Below are positions 63,286-64,000 of a stretch of 64,000 nucleotides of DNA, in pieces. This DNA is from SZUA-309 sp050185825 (lineage in GTDB: Bacteria; Pseudomonadota; Gammaproteobacteria; Pseudomonadales; Azotimanducaceae). The DNA is taken from assembly GCA_050185825.1 (NCBI GenBank), contig JBFWZA010000022.1, forward strand, positions 26,226 through 90,225, given 5' to 3'. The number at the start of each line of letters is the position of its first letter. Position 1 is the stretch's first letter. The notes beneath the pieces are model-generated. The model was not told the origin of the DNA. It saw only the letters and a list, made by a program, of their open reading frames with translations, and did no database searches. A program made the translations under genes and the position numbers.

Positions 63286-64000
63286 ATGAGCACTCCCCAG
63301 GCCGGTCTTCCCCGGTTCGACAACTCCTATGCGCGGCTGCCCGAACGGTTTCATGTGCGCCAGGCACCGGCGCCCGTGGCCGCGCCGCGCCTGATCCGTC
63401 TGAATCGTGCGCTGGCTGAAATGCTGGGCCTGGATCCGGACGCCCGGGATGCCGGTGCGTGGGCCGAGATCTTCGCGGGAAACACACCGCTGCCCGGCAG
63501 CGAACCCCTGGCCATGGCCTATGCCGGTCATCAGTTCGGCAACTTCGTGCCGCAGCTCGGAGACGGACGGGCGGTGTTGCTCGGCGAGGTGGTGGATCGC
63601 GACGGTACCCGTCGTGATCTGCAGCTCAAAGGTGCGGGTCGCACGCCCTTCTCCCGTGGCGGCGACGGGCGCGCAGCCCTCGGCCCGGTGCTCCGGGAGT
63701 ACGTAGTGAGCGAGGCCATGTACGCCCTGGGCATCCCCACCACCCGCGCCCTGGCCGCCGTGAGCACCGGAGAGCCCGTGTACCGGGAGACGGCACTACC
63801 CGGCGCTGTCCTGACCCGGGTCGCCGCCAGCCATATCCGGGTCGGCACGTTCCAGTACTTTGCCGCCCGCGGCGACACCGAGGCCATCCGCACCCTCGCC
63901 GATCACGTCATCGAGCTGCACTACCCCGAGGTGGCCGCCGATCCTGCGCCCTACCTTGTCCTGCTGCGCGCGTTTGCAGACCGTCAGGCAATGCTGATCG
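63286..64000 (+). CDS. selO: protein adenylyltransferase SelO (YdiU), 5' part
   Basis: The first 238 residues are inside the window and stay open to the right edge. Signature segments A-M-A-Y-A-G-H-Q-F-G-N-F-V-P-Q-L-G-D-G-R (about 73-92), L-Q-L-K-G-A-G-R-T-P-F-S-R-G-G-D-G-R and R-E-Y-V-V-S-E-A-M-Y-A-L-G-I-P-T-T-R are diagnostic of SelO/YdiU. It is a kinase-fold enzyme that transfers AMP to proteins in redox stress. In some organisms a C-terminal Cys or Sec is present; that end is outside the window. Confidence 0.95.
   Translation, partial: MSTPQAGLPRFDNSYARLPERFHVRQAPAPVAAPRLIRLNRALAEMLGLDPDARDAGAWAEIFAGNTPLPGSEPLAMAYAGHQFGNFVPQLGDGRAVLLGEVVDRDGTRRDLQLKGAGRTPFSRGGDGRAALGPVLREYVVSEAMYALGIPTTRALAAVSTGEPVYRETALPGAVLTRVAASHIRVGTFQYFAARGDTEAIRTLADHVIELHYPEVAADPAPYLVLLRAFADRQAMLI

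Overview
The window is GC-rich, tightly packed bacterial chromosome with no gene-free stretch over about 200 bases. Several features suggest a free-living, aerobic gammaproteobacterium with a large catabolic repertoire. These are a DUF2058 protein, MltD, a DegP/two-component locus, TonB-dependent receptors of the aromatic/lipid-degrader type, CYP153, a BVMO, several crotonases, CoA transferases and a haloalkane dehalogenase. The genus cannot be named from sequence alone. F420-type folds (an LLM enzyme at the left edge and a Ddn-like protein) and two selenoproteins are notable extras.

Layout. 1-7.6 kb: end of an LLM oxidoreductase, Nudix, crotonase, TonB-like protein, RNase Z-like MBL protein, DegP and a divergent response regulator/histidine kinase pair. 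7.7-16 kb: a frameshifted TonB receptor, then an opposite-strand five-gene operon (TonB receptor, Cys-less thiolase-fold protein, DUF35, CMD-family, cyclase-family). 16-19.6 kb: a TTQ amine dehydrogenase cluster (heavy subunit, light subunit, cytochrome c, MauE, MauD) with a tRNA-Pro(GGG) after it. 19.7-23.9 kb: TetR regulator divergent from two PhyH dioxygenases, a tiny possibly truncated ORF, and tandem HigBA and VapBC toxin-antitoxin modules. 23.9-29 kb: serine hydrolase, a cytochrome c/Vgb-like propeller fusion, cytochrome b561, a secreted unknown and an alpha/beta hydrolase. 29-34.3 kb: minus-strand operon of DUF411 protein, Tat-exported SpdH-like flavoprotein, a Sec-containing ResA-like redox protein and a TrkA-gated K+ channel. 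34.4-45 kb: crotonases, haloalkane dehalogenase, PhyH, a two-subunit molybdenum hydroxylase, MFS transporter and acyl-CoA synthetase. 45-54 kb: MltD, DUF2058, a selenoprotein B-family protein with in-frame UGA, hydrolases, a Ddn-like enzyme, TolB/TPR protein and a secreted propeller. 54-64 kb: double CoA transferase, divergent from an amidohydrolase-CYP153-dodecin-GST operon, then cupin, TesB, BVMO and the start of SelO.

The strongest unusual signal is that two separate minus-strand genes are each interrupted by one in-frame UGA, at 31392-31390 and 48045-48043. In each, the UGA sits exactly where a redox Cys is expected (W-S-S-W-U-G-C and U-P-V-C). Both have a potential bacterial SECIS hairpin directly downstream, and the second is a textbook one. 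Conventional gene calling would split both into pairs of hypothetical fragments. They imply that this organism inserts selenocysteine, although no sel genes lie in the window.

Metabolically, the window reads as fatty/cyclic hydrocarbon, sterol-like or halogenated-compound degradation (CYP153, BVMO, dehalogenase, PhyH, crotonases, acyl-CoA ligase, thioesterase, CoA transferases), plus periplasmic amine oxidation (TTQ dehydrogenase and SpdH-like protein). Substrates are inferred from families only.
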